From positions 1 through 10,988 of the forward strand of contig JADFKX010000055.1 in NCBI GenBank assembly GCA_022564695.1: a stretch of 10,988 nucleotides of DNA. The letters are read 5' to 3'. Positions 5,725 through 10,988 of this stretch are shown piece after piece. The notes beneath the pieces were generated by a model that was given only the letters and a program-made list of their open reading frames with translations, was not told where the DNA came from and made no database searches. A program made the position numbers and the translations under genes. Within the stretch, counting starts at the first letter, position 1. Each line of letters begins with the position of its first letter. This DNA comes from Chloroflexota bacterium. Lineage in GTDB: Bacteria > Chloroflexota > Dehalococcoidia > SM23-28-2 > RBG-16-64-32.

Positions 5725-6189
5725 ATGTTCGAAGGCGAAGTCGTCTCCATACACATCGCTCCGGTCGCGAGCGAACCCACCGTATCGGTGGAAGAGGCGC
5801 ATGCAGTCCCGGGGAAGGGGCTGGAGGGCGACCGTTACTTCAAGGGTGAGGGCGCCTTCTCCGACCGCCCCGAACCGGGGCGCGAGCTAACCCTCATAGA
5901 GATCGAGACGATCGAGGCGCTGGAGCGCAACTACAAGCTCAAGCTGAGCCCCGGCGACGCCCGCCGTAACATCGTCACCCTCGGCGTCCCCCTGAACCAC
6001 CTCGTGGGGAAGGAGTTCAGCGTCGGCGAGGTCACCCTCCGCGGCATCCGCCTCAACGAGCCCTGCAACCACCTCGCCAGCCTCACCGACAACAAGGTAA
6101 AGGAGGGCCTCGTCCACCGCGGCGGCCTCCGCGCCCAGATCCTCACCGAAGGCGTCATCCGACCCGGAGATACGATACAGCCCCGATAA
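5725..6189 (+). CDS. MOSC domain-containing protein, 154 aa
   Basis: This is a stand-alone MOSC domain, the fold found at the C-terminus of molybdenum cofactor sulfurases and in mARC and YiiM-type proteins, which handle sulfur or bind molybdenum cofactor. The conserved MOSC cysteine appears as C114 in LNEPCNHLASL, preceded by the strand VGEVTLRGIRL. N-terminal motifs VVSIHIAP, GLEGDRYFKGEG and ELTLIEIETIEAL are typical of short MOSC proteins. ATG 5725 is chosen because GGAAAGG (5709-5715) lies 9 nt upstream. The frame is open further upstream, but that part overlaps nadA and lacks family similarity. The gene begins 20 nt after nadA and ends 2 nt before nadB, so it is embedded in the NAD operon. 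A link to cluster or sulfur handling for NadA is possible but is inference; the substrate is unknown. Confidence 0.9.
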   Translation: MFEGEVVSIHIAPVASEPTVSVEEAHAVPGKGLEGDRYFKGEGAFSDRPEPGRELTLIEIETIEALERNYKLKLSPGDARRNIVTLGVPLNHLVGKEFSVGEVTLRGIRLNEPCNHLASLTDNKVKEGLVHRGGLRAQILTEGVIRPGDTIQPR

Positions 6190-6191
6190 CC

Positions 6192-7739
6192 GTGGAGAGA
6201 TACGACTACATCATCGTCGGCTCCGGCATCGCCGGCCTCTACGCCGCCCTCCTCGCCCGCAAGCACGGCTCCGTCCTCGTCCTCACCAAGGGCTCAATTG
6301 ACGATTGCAACACCCGCTGGGCCCAGGGCGGCATCGCCGCCCCCATCGGCGCCGAAGACTCCGCCCAGCGCCACCTCGACGACACGATCGCCGCCGGCGC
6401 CGGCCTCGTCGACCCCATCGCCGCCCGCGTCCTCGCCGAGGAGGCCGCCGACCGCATAGACGACCTCGTCCGTCTCGGCGTCCCCTTCGATACGCTGCAC
6501 GGCGAGATCGCCCTCGCCCGCGAGGGCGCCCACTCCCTGCCCCGCATCCTCCACGCCGGCGGCGACTCCACCGGCGCCCACATGGAACTCACCCTCTCCT
6601 CCCTCGCCCAGCGGTCCAACATCACCGTCCTCCAGTTCACCCTCGCCACCGAGACCCTCCTCGAAGGCGGCCGCGTGGCTGGCGTCCGCGCCCTGGACGA
6701 ACGCAGCGGCCGCAGCACGGACTACACCTGCCGTCACCTGGTGCTCGCCACCGGCGGCGCCGGCCAGCTCTACCGCGTCACCACTAACCCGGAGGTCGCC
6801 ACCGGCAACGGCATCGCCCTCGCCTATCGCGCCGGCGCCGAGATAATGGACATGGAGTTCTTCCAGTTCCACCCCACCGCCCTCAAGCTCCCCGGCGTCC
6901 AGCCCTTCCTCATATCCGAGGCCGTCCGCGGCGAGGGCGGCCTCCTCAACGACGTCAACGGCGTTCGCTTCATGAAGGAATACGACAAACGCGCCGAGCT
7001 CGCCCCCCGCGACATCGTCGCCCGCGCCATCCTCGACCGCATGCAGAAGACCGGCGCCGACCACGTCCTCCTCGATGCCACGTCCGCCTTTGGCGGACAC
7101 GCGGCCCACGTCATCGCCCGCTTCCCCCAGATCTACCGCACCTGCCGTGACCATGGCCTTGACATCACCCGAAAGCCCATCCCCGTATCCCCCGCCGCCC
7201 ACTACACCATGGGCGGCATCCGCACCAACGTCTGGGGCGAGACCACCATCCCCGGTCTCTACGCCTGCGGCGAGTGCGCCTGCACCGCCGTGCACGGCGC
7301 CAACCGTCTCGCCTCCAACTCCCTGCTGGAGACCGTCGTCTTCGCCAAGCGAGTCATCCAGCGCACCATCAAGGCGCCCCACGACCCAGTCGGGGCCGAT
7401 CCCACACCCGACGCCATCGACCTGTCCGAAGCGGCGCCCGCTGAGACACCGTCACCCTCCCGCCAGGCAGTCCAGTCGCTGATGTGGGATCACGTTGGCA
7501 TCGTCCGCGACGGCGACAGCCTCTCGCGCGCCAAAGCCACCCTCTCCGCCTGGCACACCGCCCTGCCCAAGCCCACGGACCGTCCCGCCCACGAGCTCGC
7601 CGATCTCGTCACCTGCGGCCGCTTGGTCACGGAGGCAGCGCTGATCCGAGAGGAGTCCCGCGGCGCCCACTACCGCTCTGACTTCCCCCAGCCACACGAG
7701 GAGTGGCGCCACCACATCGTCTTCCGGAAGGACGCCTAG
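6192..7739 (+). CDS. nadB: L-aspartate oxidase (NadB)
   Basis: NadB is a flavoprotein that oxidises L-aspartate to iminoaspartate, the substrate of NadA. The FAD-binding motif GSGIAGLYAALLA is at 10-22. TRWAQGGIAA (41-50) follows, then the active-site EGAHSLPR near 111-118. The substrate and flavin region includes FFQFHPTAL (223-231), VRGEGGLL, PRDIVARAI (272-280) and HYTMGGIRT (337-345). The C-terminal FAD motif is ACGECACTAVHGANRLASNSLLE (358-380), and a helical C-terminal domain runs to 515 aa, a normal length. Fumarate reductase and succinate dehydrogenase flavoproteins are related, but the WAQGGIAA and NRLASNSLLE signatures favour NadB. The start is GTG 6192, 2 nt after the MOSC stop. 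No Shine-Dalgarno sequence is close enough, so translation probably couples to the upstream gene. Confidence 0.96.
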   Translation: MERYDYIIVGSGIAGLYAALLARKHGSVLVLTKGSIDDCNTRWAQGGIAAPIGAEDSAQRHLDDTIAAGAGLVDPIAARVLAEEAADRIDDLVRLGVPFDTLHGEIALAREGAHSLPRILHAGGDSTGAHMELTLSSLAQRSNITVLQFTLATETLLEGGRVAGVRALDERSGRSTDYTCRHLVLATGGAGQLYRVTTNPEVATGNGIALAYRAGAEIMDMEFFQFHPTALKLPGVQPFLISEAVRGEGGLLNDVNGVRFMKEYDKRAELAPRDIVARAILDRMQKTGADHVLLDATSAFGGHAAHVIARFPQIYRTCRDHGLDITRKPIPVSPAAHYTMGGIRTNVWGETTIPGLYACGECACTAVHGANRLASNSLLETVVFAKRVIQRTIKAPHDPVGADPTPDAIDLSEAAPAETPSPSRQAVQSLMWDHVGIVRDGDSLSRAKATLSAWHTALPKPTDRPAHELADLVTCGRLVTEAALIREESRGAHYRSDFPQPHEEWRHHIVFRKDA

Positions 7740-7752
7740 CCGTGAGCGGCTA
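7737..7752. terminator. Stem built from the two facing stop codons of nadB and the O-methyltransferase
   Basis: TAGCCG and CGGCTA form a perfect 6-bp stem around TGAG. The first TAG is the nadB stop and, on the other strand, the last three bases are the stop of the methyltransferase gene. The symmetry could serve as a bidirectional terminator for convergent genes, but neither side has a T-tract. Confidence 0.35.
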
Positions 7753-8400
7753 CTTACGCCGGATCAACATCACCCCGTCGCGCAGGGTCAGGATCACGTT
7801 CCACACCCGCTCGTCACGACGTACGTGCTCGTTGAAGGCCACGATGGCGCGGTCGCTGTCGTCTTGTGGATCCAGTACGCGCCCCATCCACAGGACGTTG
7901 TCCACGGCGATGATCCCGTTCGGCGCCAGCATGGGCAGTGCCGCCTCGTAGTACCCGATATAGTTCTCCTTGTCCGCATCGATGAATACCAGGTCGAACG
8001 GCCCTTCCAGCGTCTTCAGCGTATCCAGCGCCGGCCCCTCGCGGATATCGATCTTGCTCCCGTCGGGACTGCGGGCGAAGAAGCTGCGAGCCAGAGCGAT
8101 CGCATCTGGGTCTATGTCGCACGTGATCAGCTCGCCTTCGTCCGGCAGGACCGCCGCCATCATGAGTGCGCTATACCCGGTGAACATGCCCACCTCTAGG
8201 ATCCGGTGGGCGCCAACGGAGGCAGCCAGCATCTGGAGCAGCGTGCCTTCGATCTGGCCGCAGATCATGAGCGACCGGTTGCCCATCTTCTCTCGGGTCG
8301 TGGCGATCAACTCCTCCAGCAGCGGCGGAAGGGGTGTAGAGTGCCGGATCGCGTAGTCTTCAAGCTGCATCATCCGCTCTGTGGAACCAGCCATGAGCAT
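7750..8400 (-). CDS. SAM-dependent O-methyltransferase, caffeoyl-CoA OMT-like (class I)
   Basis: This 216-residue protein belongs to the O-methyltransferase family 3, which methylates hydroxyl groups of small molecules using S-adenosylmethionine and a divalent metal. SAM motif I is ILEVGMFTGYSAL (67-79). The acidic CDIDPDAIALAR at 94-105 binds the SAM ribose. FIDADKENY (139-147) and AVDNVLWMG (165-173) carry the metal-binding Asp and Asn residues. The physiological substrate cannot be told. I prefer ATG 8400: GGGAGG (8409-8414 on this strand) lies 8 nt upstream. An in-frame ATG at 8439 would overlap the only good -10 box (TATAAT, 8438-8443), so it would probably lie upstream of the mRNA start. 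That would make a 229-residue product. The gene converges on nadB with 10 nt between stop codons. Confidence 0.9.
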   Translation of the reverse strand: MLMAGSTERMMQLEDYAIRHSTPLPPLLEELIATTREKMGNRSLMICGQIEGTLLQMLAASVGAHRILEVGMFTGYSALMMAAVLPDEGELITCDIDPDAIALARSFFARSPDGSKIDIREGPALDTLKTLEGPFDLVFIDADKENYIGYYEAALPMLAPNGIIAVDNVLWMGRVLDPQDDSDRAIVAFNEHVRRDERVWNVILTLRDGVMLIRRK

Positions 8401-8437
8401 CTCTCGTTCCTCCCTATCCAAGATGAAGTAGGGCACC

Positions 8438-8443
8438 ATTATA
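8438..8443 (-). promoter_or_regulatory. -10 box for the O-methyltransferase gene
   Basis: A perfect TATAAT on the minus strand ends 37 nt before the preferred ATG at 8400. Transcription would begin near 8431 and leave about 30 nt of leader containing the GGGAGG ribosome-binding site. I find no convincing -35 box at 16-18 bp. Confidence 0.45.
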
Positions 8444-8503
8444 TCCCGTCCTCAAAGCCCCATCTCCTACTATACGGCCGACCGGCCGCGCCGGGCCTGA
8501 CCC

Positions 8504-8532
8504 TTGACCCGCAACCCGACCCCACCCACAAT
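8504..8532 (+). promoter_or_regulatory. Promoter of the NIF3-nadC unit, predicted leaderless
   Basis: TTGACC (5/6) at 8504-8509 and CACAAT (4/6) at 8527-8532 are 17 bp apart. The predicted start, 7 nt after the -10, coincides with the ATG at 8539. No Shine-Dalgarno sequence is present, which agrees with a leaderless mRNA. Confidence 0.5.
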
Positions 8533-8538
8533 CGACCT

Positions 8539-9426
8539 ATGAACACCGCCGACCTCGCCACCCAACTCGACAACCACCTCCACCTCGACCGCTTCCCCAC
8601 GGACGACTTCGCGATCCTCCCCCAGTTCTGCCGCGAGGCAGGCATCCCCATCGAGAAGTACGCCACCGCCTCCTTCCTGAAGCGCTTCAACGGCCTCATG
8701 CTGGACAACGCCGATCAGATCGCCCGCGTGTTCACCCTAGTCTTCCCATCCGACCACGTCCTGGCGGAGGTCCAGCGCCGGGCCGCGGGCGAGCCTGCCC
8801 TGATCTTCACCCATCACCCCATGGACATGGAGACCTCCGGTCGCGGCCTCATCCCCATCAGCACCGAATGGCTCCGCCGCCTCCGTCAGGCCCAGATATC
8901 CCTCTACGCCGCCCACGCCCCGCTAGACTGCCACGAGACCGCATCCACCTCCCGCGCCCTTGCCCGCGCCATCGCAGTGCCCGCCGATGCCACATTCGCC
9001 GACTACTTCGGCGGCCACGCCGGCGTCCACGGACGTATCGAACCCACCTCCTTCGATGAATTCAGCGAGCGCGTCCGCCGCGCCTGCGGCCTCAACCACC
9101 TCGAGACGAAGGCCAACGGCGACCGCACCGTGCGGCACATAGCCGTCGTCGCCGGTGGCGCCGCCTACCCGCCCATCATGCAGGAGGCCGTCGACGCCGG
9201 CTGCGACACCTACATCACCGGCGACTTCCGCGTCCGCCACGGCGGCCCCTGGGCCGAGGAGCACCGTCCCCAGTTCGACGCCTTCGTCGAGACCGTTCCT
9301 CTCAACCTCATCGGCGCCTCCCACTACGCCACCGAGTCCCTCGTCCTCCGCGACGACATGCTGACCCTCTTCCGCGATCTCGGTCTCGACGCCGAGTTCG
9401 TCCCTCAATCGGACCCCTGGCGATGA
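8539..9426 (+). CDS. NIF3-family (DUF34) metal-binding protein
   Basis: Members of the NIF3/DUF34 family are widespread dinuclear-metal proteins; some are annotated as GTP cyclohydrolase I type 2, but the true role of most is unsettled. The likely metal ligands are present: H92-H93 in FTHHPMD, H126 and D130 in YAAHAPLDCHE, and H262 and E266 in GASHYATES. ITGDFRVRH at 226-234 matches the core strand before the last ligand pair. At 295 aa it is of the usual size for a family member without the inserted PII-like domain. ATG 8539 is chosen because the conserved part starts soon after it and a promoter ends 6 nt upstream; the frame is open further upstream but that stretch is antisense to the methyltransferase gene. 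Its stop overlaps nadC in an ATGA, so the two are translationally coupled. Confidence 0.85.
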   Translation: MNTADLATQLDNHLHLDRFPTDDFAILPQFCREAGIPIEKYATASFLKRFNGLMLDNADQIARVFTLVFPSDHVLAEVQRRAAGEPALIFTHHPMDMETSGRGLIPISTEWLRRLRQAQISLYAAHAPLDCHETASTSRALARAIAVPADATFADYFGGHAGVHGRIEPTSFDEFSERVRRACGLNHLETKANGDRTVRHIAVVAGGAAYPPIMQEAVDAGCDTYITGDFRVRHGGPWAEEHRPQFDAFVETVPLNLIGASHYATESLVLRDDMLTLFRDLGLDAEFVPQSDPWR

Positions 9427-10341
9427 CCGCACCCGAAATCACCCTTGACGAGGCCGGACTCCTTCGCCTAGCAGAGAGCGCCCTCGCCGAGGACCGCACC
9501 GACCGCGACGTCACCACTGCCGCCCTCGTCCCTCGCGACCAGACCGGCCGCGGCCTCATCATCGCCAAGGCAGAGGGCGTCCTTGCCGGCCTCCCCATCG
9601 CCCGCGCCGTCTTCTCCGCTGTCGACACCACCCTCGTCTGGATACCCAGCCTTGAGGACGGCCACCGCCTCTCCCCCGGCGACCGTGTCGTCACCATCGA
9701 GGGGTCGCTCTCCTCCATCCTCCGCGCCGAGAGAGTCGCCCTCAACTACCTCACCCACCTCAGCGGCGTCGCCACCGCCACCGCCGCCGTCGTCCGCGCC
9801 CTGGAGGGCACCGGCTGCCGCCTGCGCGATACCCGCAAGACGATCCCCGGCCTGCGCGCCCTGGAGAAGTACGCCGTGCGCCTGGGCGGCGGCACCAACC
9901 ACCGCCTCAACCTGGCCGAGGGCGTCCTCATCAAGGACAACCACCTCGCCGCCCTCCTCGACCGTGACCTCGGCATCGCCGACGCCGTCCGCCTCGCCCG
10001 CCAGCCTTGCCCGTCTGGCCAACCCCGACACGCGCATCGAGATAGAGGTGACCACCGTCGACGAGGCCCGTCAGGCCCTGGGCGCCGCCGCCGATGAGCT
10101 CCTCCTGGACAACATGCCACCGGACCAGATGCGAGAGGTCGTCGCCCTCGCCGCCACCTCGCGAAGCGACCCCGATGAGCCTGCATCATCGGGGCGACGC
10201 CCCCTGCTGGAGGCCTCCGGCGGCATCACCCTGGAGAACGCCCGCGCCATCGCCGAGACCGGCGTAGACTTCATCTCCATGGGCGCCATCACCCACTCAG
10301 CCGAGGCGCTGGACATGAGCCTGGAGGTAGAGGCGGGGTAA
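9423..10341 (+). CDS. nadC: Nicotinate-nucleotide pyrophosphorylase (NadC), with an apparent +1 frameshift
   Basis: NadC (quinolinate phosphoribosyltransferase) makes nicotinate mononucleotide from quinolinate and PRPP. From ATG 9423 the frame reads EDRTDRDVTT, VALNYLTHLSGVATATA, DTRKTIPGLRALEKYAVRLGGGTNH and GVLIKDNH, all signature regions. After DAVRLARQ the similarity moves to the +1 frame near 10005-10010 and continues as ARLANPDTRIEIEV, DELLLDN and LLEASGGITLENARAIAETGVDFISMGAITHS to a TAA at 10341. Without the shift, the first frame ends at 10097. Removing one T from the TT at 10007-10008 restores a 305-residue protein with every catalytic region. Conservation of both halves argues for a sequencing or assembly error or a very recent mutation rather than an old pseudogene. 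A palindromic insert adds roughly ten residues near 10159-10203. The start overlaps the NIF3 stop (ATGA). Confidence 0.9.
10003..10012 (+). other. Frameshift site in nadC
   Basis: The coding frame changes by +1 here. Reading CAG CCT TGC leaves the NadC sequence, while dropping one T gives CAG CCT GCC CGT CTG, which continues it. There is no long homopolymer and no classical +1 slippery site, so an extra T is the simplest explanation. Confidence 0.75.
10159..10203. repeat. Cluster of nested palindromes inside nadC
   Basis: Three hairpins abut or overlap: TCGC-GAA-GCGA (10159-10169); CCCCGATGA with TCATCGGGG around a 7-nt loop (10170-10194); and GGGGC-GAC-GCCCC (10191-10203), which excludes the second. 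GCGAC occurs at both 10166-10170 and 10194-10198. In the C-terminal frame the element encodes a polar stretch SRSDPDEPASSGRR between MREVVALAA and LLEASGGI, where NadC proteins normally have only a few residues. It resembles a small REP-like or in-frame palindromic element; no second copy is visible in this window. Confidence 0.5.
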
Positions 10342-10405
10342 GGGCCTGCTCCCATGCCTTTGTAAGCCTTCAATCTGCTATAAGCGGGCGGGTGGGCCGA
10401 ACTAC

Positions 10406-10431
10406 GTCCCGTTATAGCTTCTCAACGGGAC
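10406..10431. terminator. Hairpin between convergent nadC and dtd
   Basis: GTCCCGTT and AACGGGAC form a perfect 8-bp stem with a 10-nt loop, 65 nt after the nadC stop and 17 nt after the dtd stop on the other strand. Its position suits a bidirectional terminator, but there is no T-tract on either side. The rest of 10342-10447 shows nothing else. Confidence 0.5.
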
Positions 10432-10447
10432 AGCGCGGCATATCTCC

Positions 10448-10912
10448 CTACCCCCGCCGCGGCCGCTCCAGCTCCTCGCTGTCCAGCGTTATCGTCACCG
10501 GGCCATCGTTCACCAGCTCCACCGTCATGTGCGCCCCGAAGCGGCCCGTCTGCGTCGGCACGCCCGCCTCCCGCATCGCCCCGGCGAACGCCTCCACCAG
10601 CGGCGCCGCTGCCTCCGGTGCCGCCGCTCCCACAAAGCTCGGACGCCGGCCCTTTCGCGTCTCCGCCAGCAGCGTGAACTGGCTCACCACCAGCGCCTCT
10701 CCCCCCACATCCAGCAGCGACAGGTTGAACTTCCCCTCCCCGTCCGCGAATATCCGCATCTCCGCGCACTTCCGCGCCAGGCGAAGCGCCTCCGCCTCCC
10801 CGTCTCCCTGAGCCACCCCTACCAGCGCCAGCAACCCCCGGCCGATTGACGCCACCACCTCCCCCTCCACCACCACGGCGGCCCGACTCACCCTTTGGAT
10901 AACGATTCGCAT
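10448..10912 (-). CDS. dtd: D-aminoacyl-tRNA deacylase (Dtd)
   Basis: Dtd removes D-amino acids, and also glycine mischarged on tRNA-Ala, from tRNAs, protecting translation. The family's two active-site motifs are present: SQFTLLAETRKGRRPSF beginning at residue 77, with the catalytic-site Thr80, and NDGPVT at 135-140, the C-terminal Gly-Pro motif (NxGPVT). The N-terminus MRIVIQRVSRAAVVVEG is canonical, fixing ATG 10912 as the start. The length of 154 is close to the usual 145-150, with a short basic tail (ELERPRRG). No Shine-Dalgarno sequence precedes it. A CATGAT hexamer 6 nt upstream would give a leaderless mRNA. It faces nadC and has no evident functional tie to it. Confidence 0.95.
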   Translation of the reverse strand: MRIVIQRVSRAAVVVEGEVVASIGRGLLALVGVAQGDGEAEALRLARKCAEMRIFADGEGKFNLSLLDVGGEALVVSQFTLLAETRKGRRPSFVGAAAPEAAAPLVEAFAGAMREAGVPTQTGRFGAHMTVELVNDGPVTITLDSEELERPRRG

Positions 10913-10918
10913 GCCAGA

Positions 10919-10924
10919 ATCATG
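10919..10924 (-). promoter_or_regulatory. -10-like hexamer for dtd
   Basis: CATGAT on the minus strand (4/6) ends 6 nt before the dtd ATG. A weak TTTACC stands 18 bp further upstream. It shares the 6-nt spacing seen before the NIF3 gene and the small zinc protein gene. Confidence 0.3.
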
Positions 10925-10988
10925 CCCCAGCTCTCAGGTTGGGGTAAAGCCTTTCCCCTGTCACAGAAACAAAATCGCCGCCCCCGTA

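Noticed and set aside
6294..7382. A 362-residue open frame on the minus strand opposite nadB
   Set aside because: It has the same Gly/Ala/Val/Asp-rich composition expected from the reverse complement of a C-ending gene, and no motif.
8475..8488. Two CGGCCG hexamers between the methyltransferase and NIF3 genes
   Set aside because: In GC-rich DNA such self-complementary hexamers are common, and the pair does not fit an operator or terminator.
8206..8538. An upstream extension of the NIF3 frame
   Set aside because: It lies antisense to the O-methyltransferase gene and lacks family similarity; the promoter and ATG at 8539 give a better start.
10005..10010. Programmed +1 ribosomal frameshifting in nadC
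   Set aside because: CCT TGC is not a classical slippery site and there is no stop codon or Shine-Dalgarno-like stimulator at the shift; an extra base is simpler.

Overview
This is a high-GC bacterial window with very strong C preference at third codon positions, no tRNA, rRNA, CRISPR or recognisable insertion sequence, and mostly compact housekeeping genes. The style of MiaB, the 408-residue NadA, an NrtR-type regulator and several start codons with no Shine-Dalgarno sequence suggest Chloroflexota, perhaps Dehalococcoidia-like. This placement is inference from protein style only.

Layout. 54-413: an orphan small protein with less GC-biased codons. 486-3048 (+): miaB, then nrtR (overlapping miaB by 20 nt), then a catalytically intact Nudix hydrolase. 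3117-4018 (+): a two-gene membrane unit with its own TATAAT promoter, joined by a GTGA stop/start overlap. 4019-4477: an intergenic region holding a probable small zinc-binding protein on the minus strand and the nadA promoter. 4478-7739 (+): nadA, a MOSC-domain gene and nadB as a tight operon. 7750-8400 (-): an O-methyltransferase convergent with nadB. 8539-10341 (+): a NIF3-family gene overlapping nadC by ATGA; nadC carries an apparent +1 frameshift and a palindrome-rich insert. 10448-10912 (-): dtd.

The theme is de novo NAD synthesis from aspartate. NadB makes iminoaspartate, NadA condenses it with dihydroxyacetone phosphate to quinolinate, and NadC converts quinolinate to nicotinate mononucleotide. 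The regulator NrtR is encoded about 2 kb upstream of nadA. The nadA promoter carries two palindromes sharing the core GTGT-N7-ACAC: one overlaps the -35 box, and one (TAGTGTA-N5-TACACTA, perfect) lies just downstream of the expected transcription start. These are strong candidate NrtR operators. The regulator's Nudix box is degenerate and the neighbouring Nudix enzyme's is intact, which fits one protein sensing ADP-ribose or NAD-related ligands and the other possibly hydrolysing them.

The points most worth a second look are the twin operators, the nadC frameshift and palindromic insert, the MOSC gene embedded in the nadAB operon, the small divergent zinc protein, and a recurring arrangement in which a -10-like hexamer lies 6 nt upstream of an ATG, suggesting leaderless transcripts.
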